A stretch of DNA of 64,000 nucleotides, from NCBI GenBank assembly GCA_004154925.1, contig QJNS01000022.1, positions 62,001-126,000 on the forward strand. The letters are read 5' to 3'. This DNA comes from Monosporascus cannonballus (taxonomy: Eukaryota > Ascomycota > Sordariomycetes > Xylariales). The position numbers and the translations under genes are program-made. This document shows positions 36,065 through 47,024 of the stretch, one piece after another; the first letter of the stretch is position 1, and the number at the start of each line of letters is the position of its first letter. The notes beneath the pieces were generated by a model, which worked only from the letters and a program-made list of their open reading frames with translations, ran no database searches and was not told the origin of the DNA.

Positions 36065-39000
36065 CTAGTTAAGAACCCACTCGCTTCCCCTCTTGACGAA
36101 CTTGTCAAGCAGCAAGCCCAAGTCCTGCAAGACGAACCTGCAGATGTAGAAGCCGAAGAATTCGGCGGCGTGTCTGGTGCACAATTCGAGTCCCACTTGG
36201 GTCTTGTCCGCGTGACGGAGTCCGGGGTCTTCGACTTGGCGGGCTATTTGATCTGCATCTTAGTTAGCAAAGTTTATGTATCGACGCCAGAGTACCGTTT
36301 GCTATCGTTTTAGGTTTATCCCCCCCGGCGACAACGGCGGAGACAGGAGGCCGTCCGCGCAGGCGAGGAAAGCAAAGGAGAAGAACTTACCGACTGTCTG
36401 GGCGGCGTCGAACAGCCGCGCCAAGCTGGCCATGTACCCGGCATATGGCCCGTCGAACTTTACCGACGCCACGTCCCTCTTCGCAGGCCTACCACATGGA
36501 TGGGCGACCATCGGCAGGCTCGGGATGGTCCCGCTTCCAGTAACCGTAACGACCTCCTTCTCGCTGCCGCCGGCACCGCCTCCGCCGCTGGAGCTCTTCG
36601 ACCCGTACGCGCTGGTCAGGTTTGCCGCGGACCCCTTACTCCTGAGTCTGCGCCAGCTGAAGGCGCTCTTGCTACTAACGCTCGCGCTCCGCGGTACCAC
36701 CGGAGTGGCCGGCTCTCCGTCCTTGTCGTTCGCCATGCCGTGCGTTCCGACGTCGTTGCCCAGCTTCCGGCTGAGGGCTGCCTGAACTTGCTCGAGTATG
36801 CTCTCCAAGCTCTGCATCTCGTCGAGGACGGCGTCGGCGTCGGTGCTGTCGACCCTGGCGAGTTTGAGGAGTGCGGCCGTCAGCAGATCGCACTGCGACA
36901 TCTTGTCCTCCAACGCGCGCAGCTTCACGCCCTTGACCTTCCAGGCGTCCCGGGGGACGAACAGGCGGTGAGTGAGGTAGCCGCCCCTAGGGTGGGCGAG
37001 CGTCTGGTAGAGGGCGCGCATGAGCCAGAAGGGCCGCAGCATCACGTCCGCCGGGCAGGGTTCGAGCGGTAGCGGCGCATCCGAGGGCCGCTCGTGGAGC
37101 GAGCCGGGCGAGTGCGGGGCCGGTAGGTGAAAATCAGACTCGAAGAGGTGGAGACCGCCGAAGCCGGGGACCGACCTGTCCCGGAAGGAGCTGGCGAGGG
37201 GCGTCGACGGTACGGCAGGAATCGACGGTTGGCGACTTATGGAGGTGTTGGTGGGCTGCTGACTCAAGGGGGTGAGGGGTAATTCGGAGTCGTCCAGATT
37301 TGATATCGACAGCTGCCGTTGTCTGAGGGACCTCAGGCTTGAAGAGGAGAAGTTGCTATGCAGCTTAGGGCGGAACAGGGGTGGGGACTCGGTTCGAGGC
37401 TCTTCGCCCTCCTCCTGGATCGTCCCTCGGCTGCGGCTGCGACGAGACGGCGGTGCACGAACTTCGTCGGCGTCCGCGACTCTTCCGTCTCGAGGCCCTG
37501 GGCGCGCCGACGTTGCCGATAGGGCCTGTCTCTGCTGTGCAATGTAGCCGCCGGTTTTTTGCGGGCCTGCGAGTGCGGCGACGTCAAGAGCGGTGCTCGG
37601 AGTCTGGCCGATCTGAGACGTCTCGATTTTGAGTTGCGCCGGATTCCGCCCGGAAAGGCGACGAGTTCTCACTCCAGACGTTGGCTGCGCCTGCGGGATC
37701 TGAGGTAGGGCCTGTGACGGTGGCAGCGATGGCGGTGCGTTCTTCGATATCGGTGCCGGAGACGGCATCTCCGTTACCGTAGACAGCGTCGTCGCCGTGG
37801 GCGGATTCGAGCCCATAGAGCTGTGCCACGTGCGGCTCGTCAGTCCGCTCGAGTCGGATGCCCTCGTGCCGTTCGAAATCTGCTGCGACTGCTGTCCGAA
37901 CGAGTAGTCGCCCACGGCGTAATCCTTCGTGAGCTCGTCCAACATGCGTTCCTCCTCCTCCGAGTCGTTACCGTCGTACTCGATGCCAAAGGTCTGTGAA
38001 TCGCCGCCCGTGGAGAGCCGTCTCTGGCATTCCCTCTCCTGCGCGAGGTTTATCGCTGCTTCCCTCTCCGTCTGCTGCACTCGTTCGTTGACGAGTTCTC
38101 CATTCTGTGTTGTATTTCGGGCCCGGTCAGCTTCGTAATCATTATCATCGTCGTAAGTCATTTCGCTGGGGTCCATGTGCTCGTAACCGTCATCATAAGC
38201 AGCCTCGACCGCGGCATCAAGCGCGGCGTCGAACTCGGCTTCCGCGCTGCGGCTGACTGCACAGCTATGTTTCCTCCGGATCCCCAGCGAAGAAGACCTC
38301 GAGTGTACCGAAGAGGCGGCGGAGCCTCCCGACTCGTCAATGGGATCGAGCCACGAGACCGATTCATGACTGGGGATCCTGGAGTGTTTCGACGCGCGGC
38401 TATCTGCTCCTAGCCGGCCCGAGGGCAGTGAGAAATCGCGGCGCACGATCGAATCCGGACTCGGCGGCCTGGCGGGGGAGATGGGTCTCCGAGGCGATAA
38501 CGGTGCGGGTAGGAACGGGGAGTCCTCGGTGCGGGAGGCGGAGCGGTTCCCCACCTCGAAGTTGCGGCGCACGGGGGATAACGAAGACTGGGGAGGAGAG
38601 CGCGGCGCACCGGCCCTGGGCGGCGTGCCTAATCGAGGGGTGTCGAGCGTCGGCCGCCGACGGGCAGGAGACGCGGGCGTGCTCGCCGTTATAGCTTTAG
38701 GCGATTGCTCTCCGCCGATAATGGTGGTCATCGCCAATCCGACAACGGCGGGCTCGTCCTGTTCGTCGATACTAGATGAATAGGCTGGTGTGCCGCCGCA
38801 ATCGACGCTCTCGGGCCGAGCGGGCAGTTCCTTCACCCTTTGAGGTCTCCCGGGGAGCATGCCATCCAGCTCCTCTATCCGCGTCGTATATGTCCTTCGC
38901 TGTGAGAATGTGTTAGCTCTGCGGCTTAGTGGCGTAGGGTGGAGCGCATTCTCGTGTGGTATGAAGATAACGAGGGCGTCTCGACACGGCGACTTACAAT

Positions 39001-40560
39001 AGCTTCTAATTTCTTTCTGTCCTCCTCACCGGTCGTTCGGGCGAGCACCTGGCGTAACAGATCACATGCGTCGATATAAGACTCGCGTGCCCTCTCGTAG
39101 TCTTGTGCGTTATCGAGCTGGACTGCCATGTTCGCCTTGGACAACGCCCTGGACAGCATAGCCTTCTGCGAGGGCTTGGTTCGCTTCTCCGACTTAGGGG
39201 GCTCGGAGCCGGCGTTGCCCGTCGAGGAGCCGTTTCTCGTGTGACCGCGCATCATGTCACGGACTACAGGTGCTGCGGGGAGTAGCGCCGGGCTGTTTCC
39301 TCGGGTGGCGGCAGGAGATGACGTATTGCTCGGGGCAACCAGGGCATCCCAGGGATTGTTCGACTCTGTTCTGCGGTAGCTAAAGACCGACTCTGGCGTA
39401 CCGAGCGCTGGACTGGGGCGTTGCGCCGGGTGGGCGGAGTCGGTCCGCTGGGGGGGCGGGTCGGCGTCGAGTGGTGGATGAGAGACGATAGGAGGAAGGC
39501 TGGGCAAACGCATCCGGGGAGGTGGACGCGCCGAGAGGGGCGGAGACGATGGTCGCGGAGGGGGCTGTCCGTTGGCTCGGGTCCGAGGTGGCGACGCGGT
39601 ACCTAAGATACTCCCGCTCGAGAGTCGGCGCTTGGTGGGATTGCGCGACGGCGGGCTCTGAGAGGTCTGCGTGACGAATGTCGGCGGCGGCTCGGCTTGT
39701 CGCTCGAGAAGCGCGATGCTATCTATGCTCACACGGCGTGAAGAGCTGGGGGAAGTGGTATGGTGGTGGAAGAACTTCTGTTTCTGCTCGATGGGAGGAG
39801 AAAGGGCCGTCGACGAGGTAGAGGCCGACCAACGATGGAGGTTCCGCAAGCCCTCGCTGGCGGGCGACAGAACTCCGGAATTGTCGTTTGATGTCGCCCG
39901 GGAACTCGCCGTTAATGAATCGAAGGTAGACGAAGAGTTGGACACATAATGGATACTGGTATAGACGTCGACAGAGAGATTCGGCCTGGATTGGGGTTTG
40001 GAACTGGAATTGGAGTCGGTGCCGGTATTTGGCTTGGACTTCGGACTGAGATTCAGGTCAGGCGAGGTGTGATCAGCGCCGACACCGACGCGCGACTGTG
40101 GCGAAGGTTTGGTGGTGGTGAGCGTATAGTCGCGAGTGAAGTCGCCGCGATAAGGAGGTGGCAGGAGGGAGGAGGTTCGAGGTTGGATGGCGGGTCGCCG
40201 ATCGGAGAATTGATTATTGCAAAGTTCGGGAGTTGACGTTAGTGCGGACGTAGGCGTGGGCGCCGACGTGGTCGTGTACGTAGACGCAGATACTGCTGTA
40301 GTTGTGGTTGTAAAAGTGGAAGTAGAAGTGGCAGCGGAAGAGGGAGGGGAGGTAGGAGTAGGAGTAGGAGTCGTGGAAGTCGTCGATGTCGAATTCGAAA
40401 TAGCGTCAGCGGCAGAGGTGGAGATAGTGCCGCCGCCGCCTATTAGAGCTAGTTCGGTACCTGGTCGACCAGAGGGATCCCTACCGTTTCTCGATGTGCT
40501 TCTATAATGGCTACCGATAATCGCATGGCTATCGGGGTCCCGATCGCGCGCCTGTCGCTC

Positions 40561-40601
<41 letters not shown>

Positions 40602-41334
40602 GTTCTTGCTGTCGCTGTCGCTGTGGAAGGTTGTCGGTGTCAGCAAAGTCGTACCTTCCCGGGCCTTGACTCCCTATGAATGCAAGCCCGTCCGCAGTTT
40701 CAATTCCAATTCCAAGGCCCGTGACGCCAGCATTGCCTTGTGAGTACGCTGAACTTAATAACCTTGAACCGTCTCCGCCGCTTGCATGTCCATGTGCATG
40801 TGCATGTCTCTCGGTGCGGCTTTCTGGACGATCACCACCATCATACGGCTGACCGTTTGCGCCGCCAGCTCTGGTCCTACTACCGCTTCTCCCTTTATCG
40901 CTGTAGTGATAGTATTGTGCCGGTGGCCCTTTCGTCGACCTCGGAGCTTGGTAGTTTGGAACGGTGAAGTTCGGTACCGACGAGGATACGCCCTGCTCTG
41001 CCCGTGGTCCTGTCACCGGGTCCTGGAAGGGAGAATTGGCGCGATTACCGGCGACGGGGTCCGCTTGTTGTAATTGTTGGTGTCGAGGGAGATGCCGGGG
41101 ATCGAACGAAGAAGCCGGCAGATATTGTTGGGATTGTCGCCATCGGCTTTGCTGCTGCTGCTGCTGCTGCTGCCGTGGATTCTGACGTTGCTGATGCTGC
41201 AAATGTTGAGTTCGGTTTCCGGGCTGGTGCTGAGGTTGGGATTGAAATTGTTGATGTTCTGTTTGCGTCTGGACTGGCAAATCGGATATGGAGGTGTTGG
41301 AATGGATAGTCGCATATGGTGGTGATGGTGGCAT
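36065..41334 (-). CDS. MIT-domain protein, 1677 residues, Gln- and Ser-rich
   Basis: Three exons: 41334-38998, 38899-36391 and 36252-36065. Intron 1 (98 bp) runs GTAAGT...CTAAC...CACAG, phase 0. Intron 2 (138 bp) runs GTAAGT...CTAAC...TGCAG, phase 1. The sum is exactly 1678 codons with TAG at 36065-36067. Exon 1 is low-complexity: Gln runs near residues 54-63 and 243-258, then Ser/Thr/Pro-rich. It ends in an MIT helix bundle at about 718-795 (LSRALSKANMAVQL, ARESYIDACDLLRQ, KLEAI, then RRTYTTRIEELDG across intron 1). MIT domains bind ESCRT-III tails or microtubule-associated partners. Exon 2 is disordered for 500 residues, then structured (LRPFWLMRALYQTLAHPRGG, VKGVKLRALEDKM). Exon 3 encodes a compact end (FFGFYICRFVLQDLGLLLDK). 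From memory, fungal homologues share this plan; role probably in membrane traffic. Confidence 0.85.
40561..40605 (+). repeat. CTG/CAG triplet run inside the MIT-domain gene
   Basis: A CTG/TTG triplet run on the plus strand codes for uninterrupted Gln on the minus strand. A second run of nine units lies at 41146-41172. Such tracts vary in length between strains and would be useful markers. Confidence 0.8.
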
Positions 41335-43532
41335 CCTGTCCTCGAGTCGGAGTGTCTTATCCTATCTTGTCCAGTCTTATCCAATTCGATTCAATCCAAT
41401 GTTATCAGGTCACTATGCCGGGCCACCCGGGTAATCAACCAGCGTCCTCCTTGTCGTTTCTCCTTTCACTTTCAACGTTCCCTCTCGTTTTGGAACCCCT
41501 ATACTGCGTTCTGATTGACAATCATCAAACCCACCAAACCAATACCCCAGGAAATCCGTAACGCGTCCTAAGCCCTTCAAGGAAATTCTACCTGGGTTAG
41601 GGCTGGTAGGTCAAGGTTAGCGGATAAAAGACCCTAACGCGGCGTCAACTCTTGATCCAGTCACAGTTTTGACTTCGTAGGTTGTGCCAATTCGCGCAAC
41701 CAGAAACAGATACAGCTAATGGCGATCAGCCGACCATGGGCCGCGAGGGGATGATAGTAAGGCCGGGGACCCGCGGCGGCAAAGACAACTCTTTAATAAT
41801 AGGGTATCGTTCGAAACTTAATGAAGGTTTTATTGGAAGAGGATTAGGTCGTCAAGTGTCCTCCAGAAGTTGTTGCCCGAGAGTACGGCCTGATAACGGT
41901 CGCCAACGAGTTTCTGATTTTCCCCCCTAACGATCCACCGACAAAGACTGGACTGGGTCTTCTGGGTCTCGCACACACTTACAGTATGGAGCTGAATTTT
42001 TGCCTAGCACGAATCCTCGTGGATCCAACTCGACAGTGCGTGCATCGCCTATTCGAGTTAGGTATTTACAAAACTAGGTAGATTGCGAATAAGAAATATT
42101 CCAGAAGGGGATGTTGATAACGTGCAAGGATTCGATCTGACGCTCAACTTAGATTATTGGCAGTGTTGTTGTAAATGTCACCATCCTGAGTTCATGCGAT
42201 ATTACTCATCTTCTACAGGAAATGTCCCCCCTCCGTATTAGCTTCCAACTGAACGGCAATAAAGAGAACAGCGAAATATCGACGCGTGTCCTCGCCCAGA
42301 TGCACCAATTCGGCCGCGGCGTATGTAGCATTTGACCGAGTGCTTTGGGACACACGAACAAAGACAGGGGTGTTTGTGAACTGATAGTGCGCATTCCTAC
42401 CCCGGAAGACAGACCCTGGCCTGCTTGGCCCCTTAAAATGGCGGGACGCATGTCTGTAGTAAGAAGGTCATCGGGGTTCTGCAAACCTACAATAAGGTAT
42501 CAGGGCATCTTCTCTTCGCTTCTATGAACAGGGTTTTCTATCTTTCTTCCCAACTACCGTACATATCATCCTCAATACAGCACATAGCACTGTAATCCAT
42601 CAACACTCAGTAACTACGACGCGTATGTATACCAGCTCTCGCCTATCCACCTAAACCAGCCAAGAAAAGCCCAGTCGATGGCCTGCAGGGGTTCTTACGG
42701 CGGTTTGCTCAGTGGAGCGGGGCTAAACCTTATTCCATCGAATGATGTCCTAAAGTGGTAGACAGATGCCAGCTCTTGCTCAGACTGTTCTAGCAGACGC
42801 CTGTCAGAGCGGCCGGACTCCGATGTCCCCTTTTCGTTCCCGCGGGATCTAGGGGTTCTATCCCACTTGGTATGGGGAATCAGCTCACTTCATTGCCAGG
42901 GGTCTCTCGTACCAATGCCACGCACGGCCTGCCGCAGCGCATTAAAAGTGTATCAATCAACATATCGGTTATGTAGCCTTTTGTAACCGAAGAACCTTTT
43001 GATTTAGGAAGCCTTTTCAACGCATCTTTAACCATAATTTCTCTGGAGCCTTGCCGGCCCGTTGCCGGCCCGGCTACTGCCCTGACGGCCCTGGGGGTCC
43101 TTGTTGCCACTATTGCGCGCCCTGTTGCTGCCGTTGATCTTCATGCCACTGTCTGCTGCCACCACGGTTGTTGTTGCTGTTGCAGCTGATACGATGGCAG
43201 GGGGGCATCGAAACATATCTCTTTGCGATACGCGTGGTATTGGTACAGGAGGCCAATGGCACAGAGTTCGTATGTTGTAGAGTTACCAGCTCCAACCAGT
43301 TCTTCCCCTTTAAGAAACACTCTTCTCCCTCATGGGCAGTGCGATTCCCTTCTTTGATATCATGATATTATGGCGTGGTCTATGCTGCCAAGCATTCCAT
43401 ACCCACCTGCTATTGTACCTGTACAGTTGCCTGTGTCGTTCATCGCTTTCGATCACTGCCGGGAGATACGAAATAGTGCTTACTTAGCCTTTCCACTCAG
43501 TAGTAAACCAAACATAGTATTAAGATTACAGC
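41335..43532. other. Intergenic region, no supported gene
   Basis: 2.2 kb of normal composition. A minus-strand stretch near 42880-43300 contains a Gln-rich piece (QLQQQQQPWWQQ) broken by a stop and a 76-codon frame at 42880-43110. I do not recognise a family. It may be a decayed gene. Confidence 0.45.
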
Positions 43533-45365
43533 TCACGCGCTCAACCTCCTCGCGAGTGTCTGCAGCTTCTTGTCACCCTCAGCCTCCCGCGCCGCCCGCT
43601 CCAGTGCCTGCTGGCGCTCGTCGTCTGCCTGTCGCATCACCTCCTCGTGGCTCGGAGGCAGTCTCTCGTTCTGTATGTCGACCTTTCGGGCGTCCTCGAA
43701 ACTTCTAATTGCATTCTTGATACCCTCGGCACCAAGCATAAGAGTTCCAGCGGGCAGGCGCCCACCCGACACAGTTTTGAGCTCCGTAACTCTCTCCGAC
43801 TCCTCGCGCAGTACGTTGAAGATACGCGAAAGTCGGCCAATGGCAAGAATCTTGTTCTTGATCGCCTGTCGCTTGAACTCGATCGACTCGGTATCTTGGC
43901 CGATAGGGGAGATGGACGCCGAATTTCCCCGGAGCTCCTCGTCCGAGAGCGTACCCAAGATGGCAATCAGCATGTCCGTGATCTTCTCGCCGACGAAAGG
44001 AAGCGACCATGTAAAGACATTTATGAAGTTGGTGAGCCAGAAGGGGTGCGGCCTGCAGTTGAATTGTCGAATGTTCATAGCGTTGTTCTCATACTTTAGC
44101 ACGGCTGCCTTGTTGTTATACATATCGAGGTAGTTCGGCGCCGAGAAGATGGTTATCACACTGGGGAAACCTGTCCGAGTTTTGCGGTACATACGGTAGC
44201 CGGCGTCTTGTGCCTCGTGCGCCCGAATGACGGCGAGAAGGTTGTTCTTTTCCAGGAAGTTGCAGGTGGCGGGGTATGAGAAGAAGTATGAGCAGCCACG
44301 AACGTGATTGTGAAGGAAGTAGTCTGTGATTTTCTCCTGGCCAAAGTCCTCCAGAGGATCGGCCCAGAGGATATCGCACATCAAGCCCCGGGTGGGTGGC
44401 TCCTGGAATCGATCGATCTAAGATACAGATAAGCAACGCTGGCCTCACTCGTGGGAGCATTGGAGGAGAGAGGGAGGCAACCAACTCTCCGGAGGTCATC
44501 TAGTGTGTGCATTTCTGGACTCAGTCCACCGTGGATACACAGAAACTGCTTGTTCAAAACAGCGGCGAGCGGGAGAGAACAGAAAGACTCCATGAAGGCT
44601 TCGTAAATGGCCTCTGAATACTTGCGCTTGCACTCCAGCTTGAAGGTGAAATATTCAGTCAAGTGGCGACACTCATGGTTTCCGCGCAGCAGCCAAAGGG
44701 TCTTGGGATAGTGTATTTTCAGCGACCAAAGATACAGAACACATTCGATACTAAAGTAGCCGCGGTCGACGTAATCACCAAGGAAGAGGTATCTTGTCTC
44801 GGCCGGATCACCACCAACTTCGAAGAGCTTCATGAGATCGTAGTATTGACCGTGGACGTCGCCGCAGACGGTAACGGGCGCATCCATCTCCAGAAGGTTG
44901 GGTTCGGCGCGGAGCAGCTCGGTACCTTTCCTAATAATGAAAAGAACCTGCTCCTCGGTAAGGCGGCCCTCACGGTAGAAGTGCTGCTTGAGAAACTGGA
45001 TGTTGGGCTTCTCATGTGTCTCATCCTGGTAGAATTGCCCGTCGCTGGGGGTGAACATGGCGGGGGCTTGCACGTCTGCGAACAGGAGCCCGTGAGCAAC
45101 TGGGCCAGTCGCGAGGCATGCTTGGGGGTCGGGGGAATAGGGGCGCTTGAAATGAAAGGGAAGCACGACGGCGGATGGCTTCCATACCTTTGCAGACACG
45201 CTCTCGAGTGCTGACCTGGGTGCCATCCTCCATGAAGTGAATGGTGAAGTCGATCTCGGGGAGTGGCTTCTTCCGTTGTATGGCGCGGATGGCATTGCCC
45301 ACCTGCTGACTGCGAAACCGCTCGGCCGCGTTGGGCGTTGCACCGGCACCGTCTTCGTTCTTCAT
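43533..45365 (-). CDS. cnaA: Calcineurin catalytic subunit A (PP2B serine/threonine phosphatase)
   Basis: Three exons: 45365-45188, 45075-44486 and 44417-43533. Intron 1 (112 bp) starts GTATGG and ends TCGCAG, phase 1. Intron 2 (68 bp) starts GTTGGT and ends CTTAG, phase 0. They restore VCKDVQAPA and LDDLRRIDRF. 550 residues. Metallophosphatase motifs: GDVHG (131-135), GDYVDRG (159-165), RGNHE (190-194), HGG (241-243). Downstream are the calcineurin-B-binding helix ([23 protein letters not shown]), a calmodulin-binding stretch ([22 protein letters not shown]) and an autoinhibitory segment ([20 protein letters not shown]). The C-terminus is Glu/Arg-rich. Calcineurin, activated by calcium-calmodulin, dephosphorylates Crz1-type transcription factors and governs stress tolerance, growth and virulence in fungi. 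Single-copy housekeeping gene, no sign of RIP. Confidence 0.96.
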
Positions 45366-46371
45366 ATCGAAGTTGCTTGAAGATCACCGGAGAGGTGAAA
45401 GCTAAGGCCGATGGAATTTGGTGCGCGTGGTTAACAGCGATAAAAGAATGCGGAGGAGCTCTGACTGAGCTATGACTTGGAGCACAAGAGAGGCCCAAAA
45501 AAAGAGGGCACAGGGTCATCAGTAAGCAGAAGCCGCCTTAAATGCAGTAGCCGCGAAGCACTTATCCCCACACTTTGAAGGATTTGGGAATCCCGCAATG
45601 CAGGCAGGCATTCCGGACCTTAGAGCGAGATGTCATCCTCTTATGGTAAAATCTCTAGGCAGAAATGGCAGGTGGGTTCGCGCGCACGGCAAGGCGCACG
45701 GCAAGGCCGATATGCTCGAATTGCTACTTAGGTCTCTTAATTTATTTGGCTACTTACCATTTTCAGTGCTACGCCGTAGATTTTTACGCTGCTATTCGCT
45801 TGGACAGTCAGCTTGTAGGATGACATTAATAATTTCCTGGTTGAGCGAGGGTTTACAACTGTAAACGGCAGCATATTTCATCCATATCTGCAGTCAAGAT
45901 TCCTTTAGGTCTGGTGACGGGGCATCGTTTACGTTGTTAGCATGTAGTTACAGCTTTATATGTTAGGAATGACAGGAAGATCATGCAAATATTTGCATAT
46001 TATTACGGTTACCTGTTACCATTTACATCGAACATCCCATGCGGGCAGAAAAATGAGGATGCTACTGTATGCCTACGGCGTAGCACTTACGATTGCGTAT
46101 TGACTTCGACCGATCTGTCCATAATACATAGGAATTCAGCAAGCTTCCGGATGCTGAGGTCCTAGCCATCCGCGGACTGCTGTTTTTATCGTTCCTTGTC
46201 GAAGTTATTACCCGTTTGGTTAAGCTCCGTTTAAACTGCGCAAGCGAAGGCTTCAAAGATTCGGGTGTTTGTTGTTGTAGTTTGCGAACAGGCGATGAGT
46301 CAAAAAAGCGGAAATAGCTGTTGCCCCCGGATTTTCTGCTGCTGAATAATTGTGTCGCTCCTTGTTGCGCC
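45366..46371. other. Calcineurin upstream region and intergenic DNA
   Basis: About 1 kb. The first 150 bp probably include the calcineurin 5' leader. No domain-bearing frame is found. Confidence 0.5.
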
Positions 46372-46587
46372 ATGTCTGTCGAGACTGATGTAGCCCTCGA
46401 CCGCGAGAACGATCCGCCTGCAGAAGTTTACATTCCTACTTACAACAGCACTCATATTCCAATTGCCAAGGAGAAAAAAGGGCCCAGAATCACTCGCCCA
46501 GCGGAGCTCTCGTGCGTGCAGAACCTGATTAAATTTCTCACGCTGCGGAAAAGAAAACCAATGATGTCACAGAAATGGCGCCCCTGA
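46372..46587 (+). CDS. Possible small hypothetical protein, 71 residues
   Basis: An ATG frame encodes MSVETDVALDRENDPPAEV and a basic end (LTLRKRKPMMSQKWRP). There is no recognised domain, no signal peptide and no clear intron. It ends about 100 bp before the MITE at 46685. It may be a first exon, a gene cut by the MITE's arrival, or chance. Confidence 0.22.
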   Translation: MSVETDVALDRENDPPAEVYIPTYNSTHIPIAKEKKGPRITRPAELSCVQNLIKFLTLRKRKPMMSQKWRP

Positions 46588-46684
46588 GAACTTCAGGGAT
46601 CATCCGGAACAAGGTTATTCCTCTCCAAATCATTAAATCAGGTGGATCGCCACACCACAAGTGGGATCACCGCTGTTTAGCTTC

Positions 46685-47024
46685 CTACAATACACAGGGG
46701 TATTTAATGTTAGTTTCTCCACTCGCCTCAACATTTGCCTTATGAAGTTAGAATGTAAATCCCTGTAGGATTTGTATAGGGAAATACATCATGAATTCAT
46801 CGTCGCTTCAATAACATAAATGGCAGCAGAAGTAAGCCCCTTATTGTAAGCTATTTCTTCCCACTAAGTGAATTCAAAACGCTGCAATAACAGTGGTAGG
46901 AGCAGCAGAAGAATGAATAATGTATTTCCCTATACAAATCCTACAGGGATTTACATTCTAACTTCATAAGGCAAATGTTGAGGCGAGTGGAGAAACTAAC
47001 ATTAAATACCCCTGTGTATTGTAG
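46685..47024. mobile_element. MITE with perfect 105-bp terminal inverted repeats
   Basis: Positions 46685-46789 and the reverse complement of 46920-47024 are identical by eye over 105 bases, starting CTACAATACACAGGGGTATT. The inner 130 bp is unique and non-coding. Taking TA as target duplication (46686-46687, 47022-47023), the element proper starts CAATACACAGGGG. The ends and inner parts of the arms resemble those of the 1.5-kb transposon at 3833-5378 (CAACTCACAGGGGTATTTTT; GTTAGTT; CTCCACT). It carries no RIP-type damage, so it is young or below the length RIP detects. Confidence 0.88.
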
